Source of the DNA: Scylla paramamosain
Taxonomy: Eukaryota; Arthropoda; Malacostraca; Decapoda; Portunidae
DNA length: 64,000 bases
Direction of reading: 5' to 3'
Assembly (NCBI RefSeq): GCF_035594125.1
Contig: NC_087151.1
Coordinates: 20,803,753 to 20,867,752, forward strand
Shown here: in pieces, positions 20,432 through 34,100 of the stretch
Layout of the letters: each line of letters opens with the position of its first letter
How positions within the stretch are numbered: the first letter of the stretch is position 1
Position numbers and translations under genes: made by a program
Notes under the pieces: model-generated
Told to the model about the DNA's origin: nothing
What the model saw: the letters and a program-made list of their open reading frames with translations, nothing else
Database searches by the model: none

Positions 20432-23400
20432 CTTTATGGAGAAACAGAATAACATTACCAAAAACATGTATTTTGAGTGTTTTTGATCATGTTACCTATA
20501 AAACCGCTTGAATACATACAAAGAACGCTATGTTTGTGAAACGAAAGGACATTACGAAAATCATGTATTATGAGTATTTTTAAGTTCCTTAAGTACCAAA
20601 AATCTAAAACCCACAAATAACACTCTTTATAGAGAAAAAAAAAAAAAAAATATTGTTTTTTGTTATTCATCTTCATAGGTACCGAGATGCCAAAATTCTG
20701 AGAAAATTCAGGGAAATTATGTGAAAAAAAAAAAATGATAATTTTAGCTTTTTCCGGAGTTTTGTACGAAACCCGGAAGTGCATGAAAAGCCACCTATAT
20801 GGGGAAATTACACTTTACAAGAAACGTGTCTTTGGGTGTTTTCAGCAATTTTAACAATATTACTGAAAACGTGTCTTTTCAGTTTTAGCGTAGAACGCTA
20901 AAACGGATGCAAACCAACCAATATGAAGAAATAGAATAACATTACAAAAAAGTTGAGTGTTTTTGAGCTTGTTACCTACAAAAAAAAAACGCAAAAATAA
21001 ATGCAAAGCAGTCTATATTGGGAAACAAAAGGATATTACAAGAAAATTGTATAATGAATGTTTTTATAGTTTTCAAGAACCATAAGGCAAAAAACGCAAA
21101 AACTCGTATATATGGAGAAGTTTCTTAGATACCAAAATGCTGAAACTCATGAATAACACTCTTAATTCAGAAACAGAACAATCTTAGAAAATGAGTGTAT
21201 TTTGAGTGTTTTTTCACATTCTTAGTGGTCCAACCCCAAATTACATGCGAGAATGTGGAAAAAAAAATGAAATTACTAGAAAAGTGTCTTTTTAGTGTTT
21301 TTCAGCGTGTAAGGCAATAAAGCAATAAAAAGCAGGGCAATCACATTACAAGGGAATATAACCAATTTTTACCAAGAACTTACCTTTAAGTTTTTTTGAG
21401 CTCCTTACATACCAAAACGCTAAAACCCCTGCAAAACACCCTTTATGGATAAACAGAATAACATTATCAAAAACATGTATTTTGAGTGTTTTTGAGCTTG
21501 TTACCAATTAAAACGCTTAAATACATGCAAAGAACCCTATGTTTGGGAATGAAAGGACATTACAAGAAATGTGTATTATGAATGTTTATAAGTTCCTTTA
21601 GTACCAAAAAGCTAAAACCCACATATAACACTGTTTATAGAGAGAAAAAAAAAAAAAATAAATAAATAAATTAAAAATAGGATTTTTTTTATTGATCTTC
21701 ATAGGTACCGAGATGCCAAAATTCTGGCAAAATTCAGGAAAATTACGTGAAAAAAGAATATTATGAAAAAGGATAATTTTAGCTTTTTTTTCGGACTGTT
21801 ATGTACCAAACCCTAAAGTGTATGCAAAGCCACCTATATGGGGAAATTAAACGACTTTACAAGAAACCTGTCTTTTGAGTGTTTTTCAGCATGTTAGGCA
21901 TCAAAAACGATAAATAACATGGAAGTCACACTATATGGGAATCCAAAACAAAATTACTGAAAACGTGTCTTTTCTGTGTTTTACGTAGAAAAACGCTAAA
22001 ACGGATGGAAACCAACCAATATGAAGAAATAGAATAACATTACCAAAAAGGTATATCTTGAGTTTTTTTGATCATGTTACCTATAAAAACGCTTAAATAC
22101 ATGCAAAGAACCTTATCTTTAGGAAACAAAAGGACATTACGAGAAACGAGTATAATGAGTGTTTTTACGTTCCTTAAGTACCAAAAAGCTTAAACCCATA
22201 TATAACACTCTTTATAGAGAAAAAATAAATAAATGAAAAAAATAGTTTTTTTTTTTTTTTGTTATTGATCTTCATAGGTAACGAGATGCCAAAATTCTGG
22301 CAAAATTCAGGGAAATTATATAAAAAAAGAATATCAAAAAAGTTAATTTTAGCTTTTTTTTTCAGACCGTTATGTACCAAACCCTAAAGTGCATGTAGAG
22401 CCACCTATATGGGGAAATTAAACGACTTTACCTGAAACCTGTCTTTTGCCTGTTTTTCAGTATGTTAGGCACCAAAACAATAAATAATATGGAAGTCACT
22501 CTGTATGAGAATCCAAAACAAAATTACTGAAAACGTGTCTTTTCAGTGTTTTACGTAGAAAAACGCTAAAACGAATGCAAATCAACCAATATCATGAAAT
22601 AGAATAATATTTCCAAAAAGGTATTTTTTGTGTTTTTGAGCGAAAATGGATGCAAATCTCTCTATATTGGGAAACAAAAGGACATTACGAGAAACGTTTA
22701 TAATGAGTGTTTTATAGTTTCACAAGAACCACAAGGGAAAACAAGCAAAAACTCGTGTATATGGAGATTTTTCTTAGATACCAAAATGCTGAAATTCATG
22801 AATAACACTCTTAATTGAGAAACAGAACAACCTTACCAAATGCGTGTATTTTGAATGTTTTTCATATTCTTAGTTACCAAAACCCGAAATTACATGCGAA
22901 ACTAGCTTTATGTTGGAAATAAATGACATTACTAGAAAAAAAGTGTCTTTTGAGTGTTTTTGAGGGTGTTAGGCAATAAAGCACAAAAAAGCAGGGCAAT
23001 GACATTACATGGGAATAAACCCAAGATTTACCAAGAACTTGTCTTTAAGTGTTTTTCAGCTCCTTACATACCAAAACGCTAAAATGCATGCAAAACACCC
23101 TTTATTGAGAAACAAAATAACATTACGAAAAACATGAATTTTCAGTGCTTTTGATCTCTTACGTATAAAAACGCTTAAATACATCCAAAGAACACTATAT
23201 TTGGGAAACGAAAGGACATTACGAGAAACGTGTATTATGAGTGTTTTTAAGTTCCAAGAGTACGAAAAGAGTTAAAACCCACAAATAACATTCTTTATAG
23301 AGAAAATAAATTAATAAATAAAAACTAGAATTTTTTTTGTTATTTATCTTCATAAGTACCGAGATGGCTAAATTCTGGTAAAATTCAGGGAATTTATGTG

Positions 23401-26400
23401 AAAAAATAATATTATGAAAAAAGTTAATTTTAGCTTCTTTTTTTTTCAGACTGTTATGTACCAAACCCTAAAGTGTATGCAAAGCCACCTACATGAGGAA
23501 ATTAAACGACTTTACCAGATACCTGTCTTTTGAGTGTTTTTCAGCAAGTTAGGCACCAAAACGATAAATAACATGGAAGTCACTCTTTATGGGAATCCAA
23601 AACAAAATTACTGAAAACGTGTCTTTTAGTGTTTTACTTAGAAAAAAAAACATTAAAACGGATGCAAACCAACCAATATGAAGAAATAGAATAATATTAC
23701 TAAAAAGTTATATTTTGAGTGTTTTTCAGCTTGTTACTTACAGAAAACGCGAAAATAGTTGCAAAGCACTCTATATTGGGAAAGAAAAGGACATTACGAG
23801 AAACGTGTATAATGAGTGTTTTATAGTTTCACAAGAACCACAAGGCAAAACACGCAAAAACTCGTGTATATGGAGATGTTTCTTAGATACCATAATGCTG
23901 AAATTGATGAATAACACTCTTAATTGAGAAACAGAACAACCTTACCAAATGGGTGTATTATGAATCTTTTTTAACATTCTTACTTACCAAAACCCCAAAT
24001 TGCATGCGAAACTAGCTTTATGTGTGAAAAAAAATATTACCAGAAAAGTGTCTTGAGTTTTTTTGAGCGTGTTAGGCAATAAAGCACTAAAAAGCAGGGC
24101 AATCACATTACATGGGAATAAAACCAACTTTTACCAATAACTTGCCTTTAAGTGTTTTTAAGCTCCTTACGTACGAAAACGCTAAAACGCATACAAAACA
24201 AGTATTTTGAGTCTTTTGTAAGATTGTTACGTAAAAAAACGCCTAAATGAATCGGAAATATCCTATATGGGAAAAATTAAAAGACATTACGAGAAACGTG
24301 TATTATGAGTGTTTTTTTATTTTCTTAGTATCAAAAGGGTAAAACGCATGAAAAACACTCTATATGGAGAAACAGAACAATACTGCCAAAAAAAACGTGC
24401 ATTTTGAGTGTTATGACATTGTTAGTTACCAAAAAGCCAAAATTCATGCAAAGATATATGAAACGACTTTAAAAACGTATGAAAATAACATATATAGAGA
24501 AACAGAATACACTAACCAAAAACGTGTATTTTGTGTTTCTTTTTTTTTTGAGCTTATTATGTACAAAATCGCCTGTCATCAAACAAATCACCCTGCATAT
24601 GGAAATAAAAAGGACATTACGAGAAACGTTTGTTGTGTGTTTTTTTTTTATTACTTTCTTAAGTACCAAATCAGTACTTCAATAGTGCTCTGAAGAAAAA
24701 GAACAAACTTACCAAAAACGGGTATTTTTTTTACATTGATAATTACCAAAACGCCAACATGCATGTAAAGCAACCTATATGAAGAAACGAAACGAAATCA
24801 CTAGAAACTTGTCTTTTGTTATTTTTTGGGCGTGTTAGGCACCAAATCAGTAAGAAGTAACGAAATCACCCCATAGGGGAATACAAAACAACTTTACTAA
24901 AACGTGTCTTTAGAGTGTTTTTTTTTAGGTTCTTACGAACTAAAATGTCAAAATACATGCAAACACCCTGTTAGGTAACAAAGCACAAAAAACAGCCTAT
25001 GTGAGGAAACGAAAGGACATGACAAAAAATGTGTATTATGAGTTTTTTTTTTTTTTTTTTTAGTTTAGGTACCGAAACGCAAAAATGGAGAAAGAAAAAA
25101 CGTTACCAAAATCGTGTAATTTGAATGTTTTTCACATTGTCAGGTAGCAAAACACCATAATGCTTGCTCGCTATACGAGAAAATTAAACAACAATGTAAG
25201 AAATGTGTTTTTATGTGTTTTTCAGCGTGTTAGGCACGAAAACGCTAAATAGCATGGAAAGCACCTTATATAGAAATGCAAAATAATAAGCATGTCTTTT
25301 AAGTGTTTTAAACTTTTTACGTTCTAAAACGCTAAAACACGTGCAACAAACACGAATAATCATACCAAACAGAAAAAAAAACTTACCAAAAACGTGTATT
25401 TTGAGTCTTTTTGAGTCTGTTACGTACACCATCTTAAAAATGCATGTAAAGCACCCTGTATGAGGAAACGATAGGACATTACGAGAAACGTGCATTATCA
25501 GAGTTTTGAGTCTCTTAGGTACCAAACACTAAACCGCCTGAATGAAAATTAAATATATTCTATATCTCTTAATAGAGAAACAGAACATCACCAGAAACGT
25601 GTTTTTGAGTGTTTTTTTTTTTCTTTTTATGTACCAAAACGTCAAAATACATACGAAGCATCCTATATGGGGAAATGGAAAGACGTTTGGAGAAACAAGT
25701 TTTACTTGTGTTTTTGAGCTTCCTAAGTAAGCTTCCTAAGTACCAAAACGCTAAAAAGGATGAATAGCACCCTATATAGAGAAAAAGAACAACATTACCT
25801 AGAATCTTTAATTTGAGCGTTTTTCACATTATGTAGCAAAACATCTTAATGCATGCAGATCCCTATATGAAGAAGCAAAACGATATTACAGGAAACGTGT
25901 CTTTTGAGTGTTTACTTGAGTGTTAGGAATCAAAATGCTAAAAAGCATTGAAAGCACCCTATTTGGCAATATAAAAAACATTACCAAGAAAGTGTCTTTA
26001 GAGTGTTTTTCACCTTCTTACATCCGAAATCGCTGAAAAGCATGCAAAACAACCTTTACGGAGAAACAAATTAACATTACCAAAAACTTGTATTTTGATC
26101 GTTTGTGTGCTTGTTAAGTATAAAAGTGCCAAATTACACGCAAAGCATCCTACATGGAGAAAAGAAAGGACATTACGAGAAAAGTGTATTATGAGAGATT
26201 TTGAGCTTTTTAGGTACCCAGACTCAAAATCACATGATTAGAACTTTATATGGAAAAATAACTCTACCGAAAACTTTTACTTAAACTTTTTTTTTATATT
26301 GTTAAGTACCAAAAGACAAAATGCATTGGATGCCCCCCTTTATCGGGAAACGAAACGACATTATCATCAACGTGTCTTTTGAGTGTTTTTCAACGTGTTA

Positions 26401-27206
26401 GACACCAAAACGCTGAAAAGCATGGAAAGCGCTCCATAAAGGAATACAAAATAACATTACTAAAAACCTGTTTTAAAGGTTCTTATGTACAGAAACGCTA
26501 AAACTCAAACAAAACACCCTTTATAGAGAAGCGAAATAAATATTTCGTTGATAAATTACATTCAGGACAGTTAGGGAATATCCCTTACAGAAGAATAAGA
26601 TCGCAGAAGAATGATCCTAAATGGATGACTGAGGTTAAAACATTACATAGGGCGAAAGAGAAGTATATATGAGATTAAAGACAGGGGAAGTGGTTTTAAG
26701 GCCATAATATAATGAATTAGAAAAGTCAGGAGTTTAACAAGGAAAACTAAAAATAGTTATGAATTAAAGGTAGCCAGCCAAGCGAAGATGGACCCCAAGG
26801 GATTTTATCATGCATATAAGACGAAGAATAGAGAAACAATAGTTCCTTAAAGACAGCAGAATGGGACCTGCTTAGTTGTTGGGAGGAGATTAGTAAAATT
26901 GTGAACGAGTATTTTTTAACTGTCTTTGCCCAGGAAAACATGCAGGATTTGCCGAATAGTGACAAGATATTTAGAGTAGAAGAAAATGAGAAGCTGACAG
27001 ATATTACCATAACTAAAGAGACAGTGGAAAAGGAGATAGATAAGCTGAAAAGTTCAAGTCACCAGGACCAGATGAAATATATTCCACAGTATTTAAGAAT
27101 TGGAAAAAGGTTATAAGTAATCTGGATAAAGTCATCGCCAAGCGGCAGGCGACAGAGTGTTGTAATAAACGGCTCTAAATCCGAGTGGGGTCAAGTAATT
27201 AGTGGG

Positions 27207-27569
27207 GTGACAAAGGGATTATTAGTATTAGGGCCGATGTTGTTTGTAATATATGTCAATGATTTCGATAGTGGAATTATTAGTGTTGTTAGTAAATTTG
27301 CGGATGACACGAGAGTATGTAGATTAATTAGGTCAGAATCGCATACCATCGCCTTGCAGGCAGATTCGGATAGGATGAACGAATGGACAGACAGATGGCA
27401 AATGCAGTTTAATATCAACAAATGCAAAGCACTTAGCGTAAGTAGAAGAAACCCACACAGTAGTTGCACAATGAACAAACAAGTTCTGGTAGGTTCAGGG
27501 TTAGAAAAAGATTTGAAATTTAAAGTTAGCTCTGAACTCCGTCTAAGAAAGCAATGCAAAGAGGCCTGA
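27207..27569 (+). pseudogene. LINE reverse transcriptase palm fragment (copy 1)
   Basis: A fragment of about 120 codons: LGPMLFVIYVND, then SKFADDTRV with the catalytic FADD variant of the YxDD box, then MNEWTDRWQMQFNINKCK and the thumb entry. Ends at a TGA (27567-27569) where copy 2 reads on into EARNKANS. Upstream fingers and motif A are deleted, so it cannot be active. Confidence 0.85.
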
Positions 27570-27837
27570 AACAAAGCAAATAGTGTATTATGATTCATTT
27601 TCAGGAGTTCTAAAAGTAAAATTCCCGAAGTAATATTAAAGTTACATTTAGCGCTGGTCAGACTTCATCTAGACTACGCTGTCCTATTCTGGTCACCACA
27701 TCACAGGAAGGATAAAGGTCTATTAGAATCACTTCAAAGGAGAATGACTAAAAGGATACAGGGGATGAGGAATATTCCTTACGAAGCGAGATTCAAGCTG
27801 TTAAATTTACATTCTTTTAGAGAGACGTAGGTTAAGA

Positions 27838-28110
27838 GTGGACCTGATAGAAGTCTTTAAGTGGTATATGGGTTATAACAAGGGGAACATAAGGAAAATT
27901 CTTAGAATCTGTAACCATGATAGAACAAGAAAAATAGAACATCAAGTTTTCAGGCTTGAGCCTGAAAACTTGATGTTCAAAAAGGAAACAGGAAGAAATT
28001 GGTTTTCAAATACAGTAGTAGATGATTGGAACGGACTTAGTAATCAAGCTGTTAGTGCTGAGGCATTTGGCAACTGTAAGAGAAAATTACAAATTTATAG
28101 ATGGGGATGA
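27838..28110 (+). pseudogene. LINE C-terminal domain fragment (copy 1)
   Basis: Continuation of the same LINE after further breaks at about 27600 and 27820: DLIEVFKWYMGYNKGNIRK, HDRTRKIEHQVF, a palindrome-encoded FRLEPENL segment, then NTVVDDWNGLSNQAV and a final RRKL-like end. This is the region downstream of the reverse transcriptase. The corresponding frame in copy 2 (45518-46045) is longer and unbroken. Confidence 0.75.
27937..27978. repeat. Perfect 20-bp inverted repeat in the LINE (copy 1)
   Basis: GAACATCAAGTTTTCAGGCT is followed after TG by its exact reverse complement, 42 bp in total. It lies within the LINE coding sequence and can form a hairpin with a 2-nt loop. The related LINE fragment near 20155-20185 lacks this palindrome, which suggests it arose by local template switching. 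Confidence 0.92.
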
Positions 28111-31100
28111 TAGTGGAAATACATAGGCATATTTCATACAAGTACTGCCACGTGTAGGCCTGATGCCTTCTTGCATATTTACTTATTTCTTATGTTCTTA
28201 TGTTCTTATGTTCTTATTACCAAAAGCGTGTATTTTCAGTGTTTTCAGCTATTCCGTGAAAAATAAAATGCCAAAATACATGCAAAGCACCCTAAATGAG
28301 GAAAAAAAGGGACATTATGAAAAACGTGCATTATAAGTGTTTTTGAGATTCTTAGATACCAAAACCTTGAAACTCATGAATAACTCTCTTAATTGAGAAA
28401 CAGAACAACCTTACCAAATGCGTGTATTTTGAGTGTTTTTCACATTCCTGGTTACCAAAACCCCAAATTGCATACGAAACTAGGTTTATATGGAAAGAAA
28501 AAAAAAAAGACATTTCCAGAAAAGTTTCTTTTGAGTGTTTTTCAGCATGTTAGGCAATAAAGCACTAAAAAGCAGGGCAATCACATTACCATAGGAAAAA
28601 AACAACTTTTACCAAGAACTTGCGTTTAAGTGTTTTTGAGCTCCTAACATACCAAAACGCTAAAACGCATGCAAAACACCCTTTATGAAGAAACAGAATA
28701 ACACTACCAAAAACATGTATTTTGAATGTTTTTGATCATGTTACCTATAAAAACGCTTAAATATATGCAAAGAACCCTATGTTTGGGAAACGAAAGGACA
28801 TTACGAGAAACGTGTATTATGAATATTATTAAATTCCTTAAGCACCAAAAAGCTAAAATCCACAAATAACACTCTTTATAGAGAAAAAAAAAGTAATTTT
28901 TTTTTTTTATTCTTCTTCATAGGTACCGAGATGCCAAAATTCTGCCAAAATTCAGGGAAATTATGTGGAAAAAAGAACATTATCAAAAAAGTTAATTTTA
29001 GCTTTTTTTTGGACAGTTATGTACCAAAACCTAAATTCCATGCAAAGCCACCTCTATAGGAAAATTAAACGACTTTACCGGAAACCTGTCTTTTGAGTGT
29101 TTTTAGCATGTTAGGCACCAAAACAATAAATAATATGGAAGTCATATGGGAATCCAAAACAAAATCACTTAACACTTGATATTTCAGTGTTTTACGTAGA
29201 AACACACTAAAACGGATGCAAACAAACCAATATGAAGAAATAGAATAACATTGCCAAAAAGGTATATTTTAAGTGTTTTTGAGCCGGTTACCTACAAAAA
29301 ACGCGAAAATGGATGCAAAGCACTCTATATTGGGAAACAAAAGGACATTACGAGAAACCTATATAATGAGTGTTTTATAGTTTCACAACAACCACAAGGC
29401 AAAAGTTTCTTAGATACCAAAATGCTGAAACTCATGAATAACACTCTTGATTGAGATACAGAACAACCTTACCAAATGCGTGTATTTTGAGTGTTTTTCA
29501 CATTCTTAGTTACCAAAACACGAAATTGCATGCAAAACTAGGTTTATGTGAGGAAAAAATTATATTGTCAGAAAATGTCTTTTGAGTGTTTATGAGCGTG
29601 TTAGGCAATAAAGTACTTAAAAGAAAGCAATCACATTACATGTGAATAAAACAAACTTTTACCAAGAACTTGCCGTTAAATATTTTTGAGCTCCTTACAT
29701 TCCAAAACGCTAAAACGAATGCAAAAAATCCTTTATGGAGAAACACAACAACATTAAAAAAAAAACATGTATTTTGAGTGTTTTTGATCATGTTACCTAA
29801 AAAAACGCTAAAATACATGCAAAGAATCCTATGTTTGGGAAACGAAAGGACATTACGAGAAACGTGTATTATAAGTGTTTTTAAGTTACTTAAATATTAA
29901 AAAGCTAAAACCCACAAATAACACACTTTATGAAGAAACAAAAAAATAAAAATAAAAATAAATAAATGAAAAAAAAAATAATTTTTTTTTTTTTTTTGTT
30001 ATTCATCTTCATAGGTACCGAGATGCCAAAATTCTGTTAAAATTCAGGGAAATTATGTGGATAAAAGAACATTATCGTAAAAGTTAATTTTAGCTTTTTT
30101 TCGGACTGTTATGTACCAAACCCTAAAGTGCATGCAAAGCCATCTCTATGGGGAAATTAAACGACTTTGAGTGTTTTTCAGCATGTTAGGCACCAAAACG
30201 ATAAAATATATTGAAGTCACTCTATATGGGAATCCAAAACAAAATTACTGAAAACGTGTGTTTTACGTAGAAAACGCTAAAACGGATGCAAACAGACCAA
30301 TATGAAGAAATAGAATATTACCAAAAAGGTATATTTTAAGTATTTTTGAGCTTGTAACCAACAAAAAAAAAAAAAAACGCGAAAATGAATGCATAGCACT
30401 CTATATTGGGAAATAAAGACATTACGAGAAACGTGTATAATGAGTATTTTATAGTTTCACAAGAACCACGAAGCAAAAAACGCAAAAACTAGTGTATATG
30501 GAGAAGTTTCTTAGATACCAAAATGCTGAAACTCCTGAATAACACTCTTAATTAAGAAACAATAACATTACTAAATGCGTGTATTTTGAGTGTTTTTCAC
30601 ATTCTTAGTTACTAGAACCCCAAATTGCATGCGAAACTAGCTTTATGTGGGGAAAAAAATGATATTACCAGAAAAATGTCTTTTGAGAGTTTGTGAGAGA
30701 GGCAATAAAGCACAAAAAAGGAGGGCAATCACGTTACATGGCAATAAAACCAACTTTTACCAAAAAATTGCCTTTAAGTGTTTTTTAACTCCTTATATAC
30801 CAAAACGCTAAAACACATGCAAAACACCCTTTATGGAGAAACAGATTAACTTTACCAAAAACATGTATTTTGAGTGTTTTTGATCATGTTACCTCTAAAA
30901 ACGCTTAAATACATGCAAAGAATCTTATGTTTGGGAAACGAAAGGACATTTCGAGAAACGTATATTATGAGTGTTTTTAAGTTCTTTAAGTACCAAAAAG
31001 CTAAAACCCACAAATAACACTCTTTATAAAGAAAAAAAAAAAAAAAAATAAAAAATAGGATTTTTTTTTATTCATCTTCATAGGTACCGAGATGCCAAAA

Positions 31101-34100
31101 TTCTGCCAAAATTCAGGGAAATTATGTGAAAAAAGAACATTATGAAAAAAAGTTAATTTTAGCTTTTTTTTTCGGACTGTCATGCACCAAACCCTAAAGT
31201 GCATGCAAGGCCACCTATATGGGGAAATTAAACGACATTACAAGAAACCTGTCTTTTGTGTTTTTTTTTCAGCATGTTAGGCACCAAAACGATAAATAAT
31301 ATGAAAGTCACTCAATGTGGGAATCCATCACAAAATTACTGAAAAAGTGTCTTTTCAGAGTTTTATTAGAAAAACGCTAAAACGGATGCAAACCAACGAA
31401 TATGGGGAAATAGAATATTACCAAAAAGGTATATTTTGAGTGTTTTTGAGCTTCTTACCTTCAAAAAACGCGAAAATAGATGGAAAGCACTCTATATTGG
31501 GATAGAAAAGGACATTACGAGAAACGTGTATAATGAGTGTTTTATAGCTTCACAACAAACACAAGGCAAAAATAGCAAAAACTCGGTGTATATGGAGAAG
31601 TTTCTTAGATACCAAAATGCTGAAATTCAGAAATAACACTCTTAAGAATACATTAAGAATACAGAACAACCTTACCAAATGCATGTATTTTGAGTGCTTT
31701 TCACATTTTTCGTTAGCAAAACAAAAAATTGCATGCGAAACTAGCTTTATGTGGGAAAAAAAATGACAATACCAGAAAAGTGTCTTTTGAGTGTTTTTGA
31801 GCGTGATAGGCACTAAAGCACTAAAAAGGAAGGCAATCACATTATATGGGAATAAAACCAACTTTTACCAAGAACATGCCTGTACGTGTTTTTGAGCTTC
31901 TTACATACCAAAACGCTAAAACGCATGCAAAACACCCTTTATGGAGAAACAGAATAACATTACCAGAAACATGTATTTTGAATGTTTTTGATCATGTTAC
32001 CTATAAAATCGCCTAAATACATGTAAAGAACCCTATGTTTGGAAAATGAAAGGACATTACGAAAATCGTGTATTATTAGTGTTTTTAAGTTCCTTAAGTA
32101 CCAAAAAGCTAAAACCCACAAATAACTCTTTATAGAGAGAAATTTTTTTTTTTGTTATTCATCTTCATAGGTACCGAGATGCCAAAATTCTGGCAAAATT
32201 TGTGGAAATTTTGTAAAAAAAAAAAAATCATTATAAAAAAAATAATTTTAGCTTTTTCCGGAGTTATGTACAAACTCTGAAGTGCATGCAAATCCACCTA
32301 TATGGGGAAATTCCACGACTTTACCAGAAACCTGTCTTTTGAGTGTTTTTCAGCAATTTCAACAATATTACTTAAAACGTGTCTTTTCAGGGATTTACGT
32401 AGAAAAACGCTAAAACGAATGCAAACCAATCAATATGAAGAAATAGAATAACGTTACCAAAAAGATATATTTTGAGGTGTTTTTGAGCTTGTTACCTACA
32501 AAAAATGCAAAAATGGATGGAAAGCACTTTATATTGGCAAAGAAAAGGACATTACGAGAAACGTGTATGAGTGTTTTATAGTTTGACAAGAACCACAAGG
32601 TAAAAAAATCAAAACCTCGTTTCTTACATACCAAAAAGCTGAAACTCATGAATAACACTTTTAATTTTTAAAAGGAAATATCTTACCAAATGTGTGTATT
32701 AGAAAAGTTTCTTACATACCAAAATGCTGAAACTCTTGAATAACACTTTTAATTAAGAAATAGAACAACCTTACTAAATGCCTGTGTTTTGAGTTTTTTC
32801 ACATTCTTAGTTACCAAAACCCCAAATTCCATGCAAAACTAGATTTATGTTTGAAAAAAGAAATGATATTATCAGAAAAGTTTCTTTTGAGTGTTTTTGA
32901 GCGTGTTAGGCAATAAAGCACTAAAAAGCAGAGCAATCACATTACATGGGAATAAAAACAACTTTTACCAAGAACTTGCCTTTAAGTGTTTTTGAGCTCA
33001 TTACATACCAAAACGCTAAAACGCATGCAAAACTTTTTTTATGGAGAAACAGAATAAAATTACCAAAAACATATATTTTGAGTGTTTTTTGATCATGTTA
33101 TCTATAAAAACGCTTAAATACATGCAAATAACCTTATTTTTGCGAAACAAAAGGACATTACGAGAAATATGTATTATTAGTGTTTTTAAGCTAAAACCCA
33201 CAAACAACACTATTTAGAAAAAAAAGTAAGGAAATAAAAAAATATGAGATGCCAAAATTCTGGGAAAATTCAGGGCTATTATATGATAAAACAAAAATTA
33301 TCAAAAAAGTTAATTTTTGCTTTTTATTCGGACTGTTATGTACCAAACCCTAAAGTGCATCCAAAGACTCCTATGTGAGGAAATTAAACGACCTTATCAG
33401 AAATCTGTTTTTTGAGTATTTTTCAGCATGTTAGGCACCAAAACGATAAATAATAAGGAACTCACTCTATATGAGAATGCAAAAGAAAATTGCTGAAAAC
33501 GTGTTTTTTCTTTGTTTTCCGTAGAAAAACGCTAAAACGGATGCAAACCTACCAATATCAAGAAATAGAAAAACATTACCAAAAAGGTATATTTTGAGTG
33601 TTTTTCAGCTTGTTACCTACAAAAAACGCGAAAATTGATGCAAAACACCCTATATTAGAAAATAAAAGGACTTTGCAAGAAAAGTGTATAATGAGTTTTT
33701 TATAGTTCAAAAGAACCAAAAGGGAAAAAAACACAAAACTCGTGTATATGTAGAAGGTTCCTAGATACCAAAATGCTGAAACTCATGAATAACACTCTTA
33801 ATTGAGAAACAGAACAACCTTACTAAATGCGTGTATTTTGAGTGCTTTTCACATTCTTAATTACCAAAACCCCAAATTGCATGCGAAACCACCTTTATGT
33901 GAGACAAAAATGACATTACCAGAAAAGTGTCTTTTAAGTGTTTTTGAGCGTGATAGGCAATAAAGCACTAAAAAGCAGGGTAATCATATTACATTGCAAT
34001 AACACCAGTTTATACCAATAACTTGCCTTTAAGTGTTTTTGAGCTCTTTATATACCAAACCGCTAAAACGCATGCAAAACAAACTTTATGGAGAAACAGA

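Larger units (their letters stand above)
26537..28215 (+). mobile_element. CR1-like LINE, 5'-truncated and internally deleted (copy 1)
   Basis: Inserted in a monomer between GAAATA and TTACCAAAAGC. The 5' part encodes the region before the reverse transcriptase (NEYFLTVFAQENMQDLP, then an ITITKETVEKEIDKLK helix, about 26900-27100), with several stops upstream of it. Most of the fingers/palm is missing: sequence jumps from about 27115 to the region just before VLGPMLFVIYVND. Ends with the 3' TTATGTTCTTATG tail. The same truncated copy sits at 44474-46145, so the insertion and its deletion predate the ~18-kb duplication. Confidence 0.88.
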
